From assembly GCA_013339895.1 (NCBI GenBank), contig JABACO010000010.1, positions 7,330,201 through 7,394,200 of the forward strand: 64,000 bases of DNA, read 5' to 3'. The stretch comes from Ephydatia muelleri (Eukaryota; Porifera; Demospongiae; Spongillida; Spongillidae). The notes beneath the pieces were generated by a model that saw only the letters and a program-made list of their open reading frames with translations, was not told the DNA's origin and did not search any database. The first letter of the stretch is position 1; each line of letters starts with the position of its first letter. The position numbers and the translations under genes were made by a program. Below are positions 21,126 to 32,100 of this stretch, piece after piece.

Positions 21126-21793
21126 ATTTCTGTTCGATAAGGATATAGTTTGGCAGCTCTCCCATACATGTATTCCAAAGGCAAGAAAGCTCAACTTTAT
21201 AATTATAATAATACCAATGGCAGTTGAAACGTATGGTAACTGGGGGAAGGAGGCCCAACACATGTTCTCATGACTGGCTATCTATTTAGCTATCCACCTT
21301 TCCTGCCCCAAGTCCAGAGTTCTGGCTGACATATATGGCTGCCTAAACATCTGCTTGGTGTTAATAGTTAGGTTGTAGTTTAACTTTGTCATGTGTATTC
21401 ATTAACATGATTGAAATTAATAATAATAATAATAATAACATCCTCTCGATCTCCCTGCACTGCCCTAAGGCAAAGGTCTTGACAGAGATTTATGGGCGGT
21501 TGAATATCTCATTAGTGAGGTCAGTAGCTAGGGCAATCCTGTCCAGAAGATGCAGTGTTCCAGGTTAACTTATGCAAATTTAGAGTTGAACTGTAGGTCT
21601 ACATGCAGCACATACAAGGTGTTTAGTGTAATGTTATATAATAACTAATACTGCTGCTGTGTTTTCCGTGTATGCTTGTAATTTTATTATTATTATTGAA
21701 TAATACAATAATAATAATAAAACATATCGCTTGAAGCCTGAAAAAATGGTTTTATAATTGTAATTCAAACTTGAGAACAAATGCACATAAAAA
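21126..21793. other. No gene recognised
   Basis: Contains (AAT)n tracts at about 21418-21438 and 21688-21720. Nothing else was recognised. Confidence 0.4.
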
Positions 21794-23075
21794 TTAAATA
21801 ATGAAGACGAGGCCAAATGAAAAATTGTTCAGTGGACCTTTGCCTCTGCACAGGCCAAAGCTATAGAATGGTGTTGTGAATGGGAATGAAATGACCTGGT
21901 TCCTCGAAGGCACATGATTGCTGCATGAATGGAGTAAGGAAAAACTTAGTTTGCATCGCAACCAAAAAAAAGTGGTAGAATACGGTTCTTGTCTCTTGTC
22001 AGCAATTAATGATGCTATTCTCTTGTACACTGTGGTTGCTATGGGACCCATACCTCCAGCTGTAGAGAATACCAAGGGTGAAAAGATCCATGCTCAATCT
22101 CTCTTACTCTTTCTTCATATTCCCTCTTCTTATCCATTTCATGTTTTCTATAGCATTTTGATATGGAGGAATTGGCATAGGATTGAGCAAATGGGTTGAA
22201 TATTCTGACATCAAAGTAGGCAGTTTGGTGGTCTTTTCCCCAGAAATTCTGTGCAGCAACATCAAGTCGAGCTCCTACCTCTCCATTGGCAGACTTATAC
22301 TTAAGGTGCTCACCCTGTAATGGCTGCAACGTAGGTTCTGTATGTACATTATGACATACTTCACTGAGGAATGCAGAGGTCAAGTCTCGCACCTCATTGT
22401 GTCGAATTGAAGGAAAGCCTCCTGATGGGCAATTCATGGCATGCTCCACAGTATAGATGGAGCCACATATGCTATGTGATGGTAATAAAGGAGGTTGCCA
22501 GCCATAGCGTAAACAGATAGCATCTCTAAAAGCACTCTTGTGTAGAGCAAAACCATGCCTTGCAATAGGGAGAGCGTTCAGCCAGCTGGATGCTCCTTTC
22601 TCACTTGCAATCTCTACAGATCGTTTCTGTTTGGCTGGGAGTATAGCCAGTAACTCGGTGACAGATGCTGTTTCCATTGCTTTATGTTGGTTACGTGCCA
22701 GGTTCTTTTCCTCAAGTTGTTGGATCCCTAGATCAGAAGGCATCAAAGTTGCACGGGTGATGACAAGGTTAGCCAGAGCAGAAGTCACATTTACAGAAGT
22801 TGTATAATGATACAAAGACATTAAGGATGGATTAATTATACCAAGGCCCCCCAGCCGAGTTGGAAGTGCCAACATGTTTCGATCAGTGTCATTGAATGGG
22901 CTTTGACCAGTGAGGGAAGGTAGAAAAATAGTTCTTATGGCATTCTCAAGAGGTATGAAGAGTTCACTACTGTGAGGTATGGTTCGAGCAAGGTAAGTCC
23001 ATTTCCCAATGAGACCATGACAGAATGCAGAGTATGCTGCATGAGGTTGGGTAAGTGCAAATGCTTCTTGTGATT
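21794..23075 (-). pseudogene. Non-LTR retrotransposon reverse transcriptase, C-terminal part
   Basis: The minus strand is open from about 23072 to 22039. It carries AAYSAFCHGLIGKWTYLART, FNDTDRNMLALPTRLGGLGI, a cysteine-containing EHAMNCPSGGFPSIRHNEVR and ARLDVAAQNFWGKDHQTAYF, the thumb and C-terminal nuclease-like region of a non-LTR RT. After 22075 the conserved continuation (FSTAGGMGPIATTVYKR, WLRCKLSFSLLHSC) is in another frame, showing a frameshift. The palm domain with its YxDD is absent, so the element is 5'-truncated as is usual for non-LTR insertions. A stop near 23073 ends homology. Confidence 0.75.
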
Positions 23076-23509
23076 AATTTGTGTGTTGAGACGCTAATCC
23101 AGCCGGGTCGCTGTCAATTGAGCGCTCCATCCATGCACAAAGTCAAACTGGTGTTCAAAACATGTATATGAAGTGTACATGTACATCGCCAAGAATTTCT
23201 GTCATGAAGGAGCAACTGTCTCACCTTTTAATTTGCTGTTGTGTTCAGGTGGAGAGTTCTTATCTAGCCACAACTGTAAGGTCTGCACCCGTGGTAAGTT
23301 TACATGGGTTCAGGGGAACATTTTTGTAGGTTGCCTCAGAAGACGAAGTGGATCATTAAATAACCATCTAACTCTGACGAGACTGGACCTGGGGAGCACA
23401 CGAGGAAAGGGGATCATCGTTTGAAGGTCTGACGGAGAGTACTGTCTGGGGCTTTATAGTTTTAAGAGTGGATATGGGGTGTTCACAAGTGATGTGCATT
23501 TGTGTTTGA

Positions 23510-23672
23510 CTGTACTGTGGTTAGGAGAGGAGAGAGGCCATTGAGAAGACACCTTGGAGAAGTGACTAAGCTTAGTAGGGGAGAGGCTGTTGGTAGAACT
23601 CCAAATTACATCAGCAGCGGTCAATGTGGTTTTAGTGTTACGTAAACTTTACCACGGGTGCAGACCTTACTA
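23510..23672. repeat. Direct repeat B (pairs with 20935-21125)
   Basis: Matches 20935-21125 in order and orientation. It ends TAAACTTTACCACGGGTGCAG then GACCTTAC and is partly read as coding sequence by the adjacent RhiA-like copy 1. Confidence 0.65.
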
Positions 23673-24340
23673 GATAACTTGCATGAGAGCCTGAAAACGG
23701 TAAAACGATTGGTTGTGGATGATTTGTGCAAATCCAGCCATGTGCGCTGTGCTGTTTCTGCCAATTGAGCGTTCCATCTGTGCACAATGTCAAAACTGAT
23801 GTTCAAAAACATGTATGTGTGTGCAAGTATGGCGCCATTTCCTGCCACGAAGGAGCAACCGTCTACCTTCGTATTTGCTGTACACGTATACCCATAGATT
23901 AAAGAGTTCATCCTTTCTCCTCCATTTACAGTCTGAACAGCGACGAAGGTTCCGTCAATAGTTGCACCCATTTCCAGAGCAATATTTGTGTCGTTCACTA
24001 GTGTAATACAACCTGGATGCGTGTCTCCAATAGGGTCGCTTTGGATTGCGGGTATATCCCCGTCCGTTAGAATCACCTGATACTCTTTTCCAAGTTCCGC
24101 AGCAACAACCTGGCTACCCGTATAGACAGCTCCATTAGGATTCCAGTTTGCAATGGACACTCCATAATTCATGGTCCAGTTCACAACGGCAGACGATGGA
24201 ATGACACCCTTTGGTGGGATTCCTCGCACCTTCCATGCCACGCTGTTTAGACCCGGAGATTTGGGAAAGTGTTGATAGAGTGCAAAGTGGTAACTGGTGT
24301 CACTGTCGTTTAGGAACGTAACCTCGTAGGCTTCAGACAT
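23621..24340 (-). CDS. RhiA-like protein, copy 1, with replaced C-terminus
   Basis: Residues 1-145 are nearly identical to the intact copy at 25823-26443. They contain FALYQHFPKSPGLNSVAWK and AVYTGSQVVAAELGK, which fit the RhiA (rhizosphere-induced) family of small beta-rich proteins. After GGERMN the sequence diverges completely. The following 94 residues are read from repeats (a CTRGKVYVT segment is the repeated TTTACCACGGGTGCAGACC block read in reverse), so the native C-terminal strands are missing. The promoter region is shared with copy 2. The gene is either a pseudogene or a recent chimera. Confidence 0.5.
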   Translation of the reverse strand: MSEAYEVTFLNDSDTSYHFALYQHFPKSPGLNSVAWKVRGIPPKGVIPSSAVVNWTMNYGVSIANWNPNGAVYTGSQVVAAELGKEYQVILTDGDIPAIQSDPIGDTHPGCITLVNDTNIALEMGATIDGTFVAVQTVNGGERMNSLIYGYTCTANTKVDGCSFVAGNGAILAHTYMFLNISFDIVHRWNAQLAETAQRTWLDLHKSSTTNRFTVFRLSCKLSSKVCTRGKVYVTLKPH

Positions 24341-24560
24341 TTCTCCTTACCAGGGATCAGTGGGTACTGTATGCACGGCGGCTCGACAGTATATAAAGCT
24401 AATGACAGGAAGTGAAACATGTATCATAAAATCTTTCCGCATACCACAGCACCTGCAGATGGCAAACAAAAGTGTTGCCAAGGAAGTGTTGTTCATCAAC
24501 AGATCTTTCCCGCTTCTTTGACGCAGCCGCAAACTTCGACATACTACAGTACTTGCGCAG
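23912..24560. repeat. Left arm of the RhiA-like inverted duplication
   Basis: The reverse complement of this arm matches 25612-26258 over about 640 bp with few substitutions, covering roughly 215 bp upstream of the start codon and the first 145 codons. Confidence 0.85.
24385..24400 (-). promoter_or_regulatory. TATA-like element of copy 1
   Basis: The minus strand reads CTTTATATACTGTCGAG about 50 bp upstream of the ATG, followed by a leader that is almost identical to that of copy 2. Confidence 0.45.
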
Positions 24561-25390
24561 ATTTACGCTATATATTTGTATTATGATAATGAAGCCGCTA
24601 GTCTAAAGTTTGATTCGATCACTTGTCATAACTCTTCTTTTATTTCTCTCTATGGCATTTTTTTGTATTTTCTAGTATCTGCGCCTTGAACTCAGTATTA
24701 GGCGCTATCCTCAAGGAGCTCATGCAGGATTGTACTTAAAGCACAATTAGTTCCATCAGGAATAAAATGCCTTAGATCGGGTCCCCAAATAGAACGATGT
24801 CGACCCCCTACGTTCAAGTGGCTAGCTACGGCCATAAAAAGCCAAATTTGAAATATTCCTACGAAGATACTATGAAGCCCGCTAAACAATGAAATTATGC
24901 TCTCTTAATGAAGTCCACCTCCTTGACACCATCGTATACAAGGGCAAGCTATTTCAAACCAAACAAACTTTGATCGAGTGGACTTGCACATAACAACAAA
25001 CAGACGGACATTTGCATGATTAATTATGTTTCCTGTAACGTTGTAATGCTATAAAAACAAGTACGCCAAAACTTAGTCAGTGATCACGGATAGCGGTGGG
25101 CGATGACGCTACGTTATATTACAACCAATCTCAATTATAAGCCTAATGACGCTCATTAAAAATGGAGCAATTATTTTTGGTGAGGGAGTACTGCCATCAC
25201 CCCATTCATTCCTATAGCACTATCTGCTGCATGATACGTGGTCTGCGCACACCATCAGTCCTATGTGACAATTATATATCAATCCATACTGATTTGCTAC
25301 ATCTGACTTATAATCGAAGCCAAAGGTATCGTTTAAAAGCATCAAATCCAAAAGTGGCTGGGGGCGGGTAGGAAACTACCACAGAGTCTG

Positions 25391-25454
<64 letters not shown>

Positions 25455-25611
25455 CCCCCCCCCCCCCCCCCCACCTACGAACTATTTACATGCATGCTAC
25501 ACAACCGTAATTATCTGTGTCACCAATCATACAGTGCTTTGTTGATTATATTATCACTTTGACTTGCCTACATCATGCAATGCATGGCAAAAAACACGTC
25601 TAGCGGTAGCG
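24561..25611. other. Spacer of the inverted duplication
   Basis: Contains a (CT)n tract at about 25393-25451 followed by about 21 C residues (25452-25472). No gene was recognised in the spacer. Confidence 0.6.
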
Positions 25612-26258
25612 TACATGTAAATCTGCGCAAGTACTGGAAGTTTGCGGCTGCGTCAAAGGAGCGGGAAAGATCTGTTGATAAACAACACTTCCTTGGCAAC
25701 ACTTTTGTTTGCCATCTGCAGGTGCTGTGGTATGCGTGATACATGTTTCACTTCCTGTCATGACCTTTATATACTGTCGAGCCGCGGTTCATACAGTACC
25801 CACTGATCCCTGGTAAGGAGAAATGTCTGAAGCCTACGAGGTTACGTTCCTAAACGACAGTGACACCAGTTACCACTTTGCACTCTATCAACACTTTCCC
25901 AAATCTCCGGGTCTAAACAGCGTGGCATGGAAGGTGCGAGGAATCCCACCGAAGGGTGTCATTCCATCGTCTGCCGTTGTGAACTGGACTATGAATTATG
26001 GAGTGTCCATTGCAAACTGGAATCCTAATGGAGCTGTCTATACGGGTAGCCAGGTTGTTGCTGCGGAACTTGGAAAAGTGTATCAGGTGATTCTAACGGA
26101 CGGGGATATACCCGCAATCCAAAGCGACCCTATTGGAGACACGCATCCAGGTTGTATTACAATAGTGAACGACACAAATATTGCTCTGGAAATGGGTGCA
26201 ACCATTGACGAAACCTTCGTCGCTGTTCAGTCTGTGAATGGAGGAGAAAGGATGAACT
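25612..26258. repeat. Right arm of the RhiA-like inverted duplication
   Basis: Matches the reverse complement of 23912-24560. Similarity stops inside the coding region immediately after the GGERMN codons. Confidence 0.85.
25765..25782 (+). promoter_or_regulatory. TATA-like element of copy 2
   Basis: CTTTATATACTGTCGAG lies about 50 bp upstream of the ATG at 25823 and is conserved in copy 1. Confidence 0.45.
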
Positions 26259-26443
26259 TTGAAACGGTGCCGACATTCTACGCCGCTTGTTTCCGCAGTA
26301 TCAAAGTAGGTCAGAGTGTCAGCAGCGGAATAGCACTGAGCCCAGTTCAAATACAGTTCGAGAATGGATACACCAAATGCGTGGTGACCACAGGGTTGAA
26401 CAACGGAAAGAAGGAAATACGAGATCCACAATACGTGCACTGA
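25823..26443 (+). CDS. RhiA-like single-domain protein, intact copy 2
   Basis: The intronless 206-residue frame has no signal peptide or membrane segment. The N-terminal half has YEVTFLNDSDTSYHFALYQ, PGLNSVAWK and the AVYTGSQ strand, and the C-terminal half ends with FETVPTFYAACFRS and a PVQIQFENGYTKCVV strand. This order matches the bacterial RhiA (rhizosphere-expressed) family over its full length; the molecular function of that family is not established. Two features argue for a resident gene rather than bacterial contamination: a eukaryote-type TATA element in a shared upstream region and an inverted partner embedded in local repeats. Origin by horizontal transfer is an inference. Confidence 0.6.
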   Translation: MSEAYEVTFLNDSDTSYHFALYQHFPKSPGLNSVAWKVRGIPPKGVIPSSAVVNWTMNYGVSIANWNPNGAVYTGSQVVAAELGKVYQVILTDGDIPAIQSDPIGDTHPGCITIVNDTNIALEMGATIDETFVAVQSVNGGERMNFETVPTFYAACFRSIKVGQSVSSGIALSPVQIQFENGYTKCVVTTGLNNGKKEIRDPQYVH

Positions 26444-29168
26444 CCGTGACTATACTGAATGGCATCTGAGCAGCACGTACATAGCATAGTTGATAAATAA
26501 CTGTATTTCATATGTTTTTATTACCACTAATTGGATCCATATCATTGTACGGGTTATTTTTTTCAACACTCGTTTAGACAGCTTATTTAAGTTGACTACA
26601 TTATAAGCCTGCCAGCATGCATATGCATTATCGTTGGTCGTTGGTTCATTTTCGCATTCACATATGCTTCAATAGTGATGGTTACAAACGGAAGGGGGAG
26701 GAGGGGAGCGAAATTAGATCGGTAATTAAGTTTCTATTCATCTCATGCTTCGCTTTAAATGTGGTCTTCGCACACCATCAGCCCTATATGACAATTATAC
26801 ATGTATGTCAATCCATACTGATTTGCCACATGAGCTACATCTGACTTATAAATCGAAGCCGCCAAACAGTATGGCTTACCCGCCGAACGTAAAGTGCACA
26901 TATACATGCGTGCTCACACAACTACAACCGTGTCACCATTCATACAGTGTTGCGTTGATTATGTAATCACTTTGAGAGGAATACAGACTGTTAAAGAGAT
27001 CGTGCCCCATGAACGCTTCTACACTTGCGGCGGATCGAAGCGAAATGTTATATATCCTGATTAGTACGGTGAGCAGGGCCTAGGCAACTTTCTATTAATT
27101 AGCTTACACTGTGCAAATAGTTTAATTGTTATACGTTACTGCATACTTAAGACAATATTCCAAGTACACTGTATACGACAGATCAGTATACTAATTTGAA
27201 ATACACGACGTTGGCGAATACACAACCGCATGCACTGTGAATTGCGTCATAATTTACACAAGCAACATTGAAATCTGGTACATATGTAGGTTCAAACCAT
27301 ACCAACTGACTGATCCGTTGTGCGCTTGGCTACGCGCATGCACGGCCAAGAAGCTCAGCGCGAGTCAGCGGAGGATTCGTTGTCCACCAAGCTTTCTTAC
27401 ACGTGCTGGGATGGACATACAGTGTATAAACAAATTTAACATCCTTTTTCATCGAGCAGAATTCAAGCGTCACGAATCCAATGCCCATTTGTAAGCAATT
27501 CTGTGTACTGGTTGCTCGAAGCTACTAACATTTATATTACATTTCACCATGGCTACTTGTGAGTGCGTGTGGGTGTATTATTATTATTATCATACATACA
27601 TATATATGTAATAATAATTAAACATGTAATCACTTTGAATACCATTCATCAGTGTACTGTACGCAAGTGCAATATTGTAGACTTAATTTGCGGCTTGAAG
27701 TTCGTTTCGGACCAACGCGCATCTTTTTTAAAGACCTCAATTTTTTTTTTATATTCTAGAAGTCTGAAATGTCGTCTACACATTGCTTCTTACGCAATGA
27801 GAAGCGGGGTATCTGTCATGAAGTTGTAAGGTTCTGAATTTTTAATTAGCCATACATTTCAACGCAAGCGTCACATTTCTATTGTGCGTACCGTACTGGA
27901 AATTTTATAGTGTGTGCGCTAGGTCTCCTTTTTGCAACAATCCATCTTTTCTATTAACTGGCAAAAGCGAGGAGTGAACTTGAGTGACATTTGAAACATC
28001 ATACACCACTGATGTGAGTTACATATTCCTGTTCTGGGTGTACTTAAGTGATGGATTAGTGGTCATCTGAAGACTTTGGCAGGTAACTAAACATGTACAG
28101 TACATGACTTTTAAAAGTACATATGGATGGAGTTGTTGTCAAAACTTTTTTGTAGGATCGATATCATGCAATGCATGAATGATGTAATGGTTGTGTAAGA
28201 AACATGTACATGTTCAGTTTTGCATAGATATTGCAAAGTACCAATGTGCAAACCGTATTTTTTTCTGGTCAACTATAGCCACCATTTATACACACCAAAT
28301 GTCGGTTTTGGCTGTGTTCCATGTCGCGGTACCTGTCATTTTATCATCCCTTTAGAATGCACTCTACAGCTCTTAGCAACCCATGCTCTCAACATCTCAA
28401 TTAATTGTAAAAAGATACTTTCCTCCAAAAAAAAAAAAAAGGGTGCATGGTTGAAAATACGATGGCACAACACTTTCTAGCTCATTTGCATATTCTGAGC
28501 TCAGATCAAGGAATGGTGATCATAAATTAGACTTTGGACCAGTGTCAAACACAGGAAACCAAAGAGTCTTTAACAATTATTAATTTCTTGACTGCTAGAC
28601 TGTTTGGTGTACATGTACAGCATTTGCCATATACATCAAACGCACACAAACACACAAATGTCAACTAGTTCATTATCTTGTAGGGGTGTTAGGGAATAGG
28701 ATTGATCGAGTGTTGTCTTTAACCAATAACAGGCTGAGGTGGCCATATAGCTCTACTACTACCTCTAACTTGGGGGTATAATAATCACTCACTGCCTCCG
28801 GTCCCCAGGCCCCATAGGTAGTGGTATACATCGCCAGCCCAATTGGCAAACTTGGGATGTACACTTGTATACATTTATAGAGCCTTTCCCATCTGCGACG
28901 CTTATTAGAAGAGAAAGCTATTCTCTGTAATAGTGGGTGACTCCATATGTATAAATATTTGCATACACACACCTTCCCTATTACCCTGTGCCTCCAAAAT
29001 GTGAACAGACAATTGCAATTAACTACAATCTGGAAGCTACAAATCTTGACATAATGTTGGCCACGATTGATCACAATTGCTACTGTTTGCCTAAGGGGTT
29101 GACACGTGAGTTGCGAAGCAGCATATTAGAAATGGTTGAAACATTAACTGCATGCACTGTACACTGCA
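26444..29168. other. Intergenic region, no gene recognised
   Basis: 2.7 kb of AT-rich sequence with frequent ACATGTAC motifs. It includes the second copy of the TACTTAAGTGATGGATTAG repeat (28030-28110) and an A14 run at about 28427. The open frames are short and show no domain. It separates the RhiA-like pair from the 3' end of the UBXN6 gene. Confidence 0.45.
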
Positions 29169-32100
29169 TCATACTGGCAATGACTGAAGCCTAGCTATGA
29201 GTTCTTCTTTGAGAAATGGTGGCTGTACATTCATCAATGTTGTATCAAATGTGAGATTCAACACTGCTGTTGGAACCTGTACATAGTACAATGTATGCAT
29301 CAGTATGGAAGTCAACACAGAGGAGAGAGACTACAACTGAGCAATAGATTATAAGAACCTTACCAGCTCAAGCTGAATCAGATTAGCTGTGTTATCTTCA
29401 AGGACTTTGCCTACAGATGCTAGTGAGAATACTGAATGTGGGTTCACAAGAGCATCTGCAACAAACATCCTGACATCTGCCAGTTTCTCAAATGGTCTGA
29501 AAACACCTTGCAAACAAAACCGAAGTGGAGAGTGGGTTGATAGGGGGATTGCGGACAAAGGAAGTAATTGAATCGCAAAATCACAAGCTGAGACATGCTA
29601 ACAATGATTAGGCAATTGGCAAATTCTTCGTAAATATATGTACATATACATGTATGCTGTACTTTCACAATCATACCCATAGTTTATTCAGACAACTCAT
29701 GGTGCAATGAATAATTTAGACAACTCATTGAGCAATGAATGCCCTTTTATTAGTACATTGACAGAAGTTCTCAACTATCCTGTACAAATAATTTTTTGCT
29801 ATTGTAAAGAATTACAGAATTGCCTACAGCTAAAATTGATGAAACAAGTTAACTGTCCAGATGTGGCTTGAGAAGAGTTAAATTTGGGTAATGACGCTAA
29901 TTAGAGACAACTTGCTTTGGAAATCAAGACCATAGCCAAATATATATATATTTGAGAGATTGGAAATGAAATGTGCCATACATTCTTGTGATCCAGCTGA
30001 TCTGGTCCAGCAAATAGCACGTGCCAAAAGGTGTGAATCAGAGACTAGAATTGTTGTTTTACAAAAGACCTCTTTATTTGGCGACATCAGAAAAAGGCAG
30101 TAGGTTCTGTTTAAACACAAGCTCTCTCAATCATGTTATTTCTACTCACAGCATTTATTTTGTGTCGCCACGTATCGTCCTGCGAATTTTTTAAGTGCAT
30201 TTGTTTAACCACCTCTATACACTTGAGGGACAGTAATCTTTAATTTCTTTCTGAAAAGTATTATCCATGTTCAACAAATGCCTCGGAAATGGTGCGGGAT
30301 GAGTTGTTTAGGTCATTACTATGTTCATATATTGTGTACCAGACTCTGAGCTACTGTACGGTATGCGAACACTATGGACAGTGTAGGTGTTTGTGTGGAA
30401 GCTTAGTCCACGTAATATACATTTTCTTGAATGTAACATGGCATGTAGGGTACTACTGTAGGCTGTGACTCCTTCAAGTCACCGCACAATTTCAAAGGGT
30501 AAGAGTGAACAAGATACTTACAGCAACACATTTTGGGGTAATGAGTAGTAATTATTAACAACTAGATCCATGTCCGCATGTCTGGGTAAGCTAGTGGAGA
30601 CCAACCACATGCAAAAAGACTATGTAACAGGTTGGTGGTTCTAAGGTAAAGAGAAGAGCGACACTTAGTAGTATACAAGTGGAGTGACTGAGAAAAAGAT
30701 TGTTAGGCAGATATCGACAACAAGATCAACCAGATTCAATATGCTATTGCTGTGGAAAAAAAAGTCCCATTGCAAAGCCATACAGAAATGTAGCAACACT
30801 AGTAAGGCTTTCATATACTGCAGGTGGGAGCAGACAAAATTGCAAACACTACTACAGTGTGAGGTATGTGTGGACAGTTGTAGGTCAAAGGACATCAATA
30901 GAATACAAACCTATTTACATGTAAGCTACATGTACTACCATTGCAGTTGCAACAGTCAGAAGTAATGGTCACTTTTGTCATTAGTTTCAATGACAAAAGT
31001 GACCATTACTTGGAATAAAAGAATACACAGTATCATATAATCAGTCCACAGGTGGCAACAACCAAAGAACATTATGGAACATGGAGTTAATTATAAGAAG
31101 CTACTGTACAAGAGATGTTCACACTGCACACAGATGCAAAAGACTTTGAAAAAAAAAAAAAAGGGCAGTGCACAGCCAAGTTATTGAAGATATTCTGTGG
31201 CACACTGTGATGCTGGCTCTATGTAAAAAAGTATAGAGGAGGTCATGTACATGTACATGTACTTAGAATGTATAGTTCAGGTCAACCATTTGTCACACCG
31301 ATAGAGCATCTGCAAGGGATCAACCCCAAGCCAACAAGGCGGAGCTTGGCCATTCAACACTCCCAACTACACATACCAAATGGTTCACTCAACCAGGAAC
31401 AGTTGACTGAAATGCTGTACATGTAGGTTACACACACTTCCAACAAAATAAAATTGTTTAGTAGATAGGATGAGATGCAGGGTTATGTAATGAGATGGGG
31501 AAGCATGTTGTATGTACAAGAAGTGAGGGGGCTCTTGTGCAGTGTTGCCATGGCATTGTAGTTATAGTCGACAGTTTGGTTACATGGCAAATAGTTGTTG
31601 TTGGTGATTGTATGACAACAGTGCACTTGTCACATGCACTTGTCATGTGCACTTGTCACATGCACTTGTTATGTGCACTTGTCATGTACACTTGTCATGT
31701 ACACTTGTCACATGCACTTGTCATGTGCACTTGTCACATGCACTTGTTATGTGCACTTGTCATGTACACTTGTCATGTACACTTGTCATGTGCACTTGTC
31801 ATGTGCACTTGTCATGTGCACTTGTCATGTGCACTTGTCACATGCACTTGTCATGTGCACTTGTCACATGCACTTGTCATGTGCACTTGTCATGTGCACT
31901 TGTCACATGCACTTGTCATGTGCACTTGTCACATGCACTTGTCATGTGCACTTGTCACATGCACTTGTCATGTGCACTTGTCACATGCACTTGTCATGTG
32001 CACTTGTCACAGACAACAAATGCGCTCATACTACAGTTCATGAATACATTTTCTGCTCTGAGTTTTCAAAAGGCTATTGCTCAGCACACAATTTCAATAG

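Noticed and set aside
25823..26443. Bacterial contamination as the source of the RhiA-like gene
   Set aside because: The gene has an inverted partner, a shared TATA-bearing upstream region and flanks with the same repeats as the rest of the window, all on one contig; transfer or an old family is more likely.
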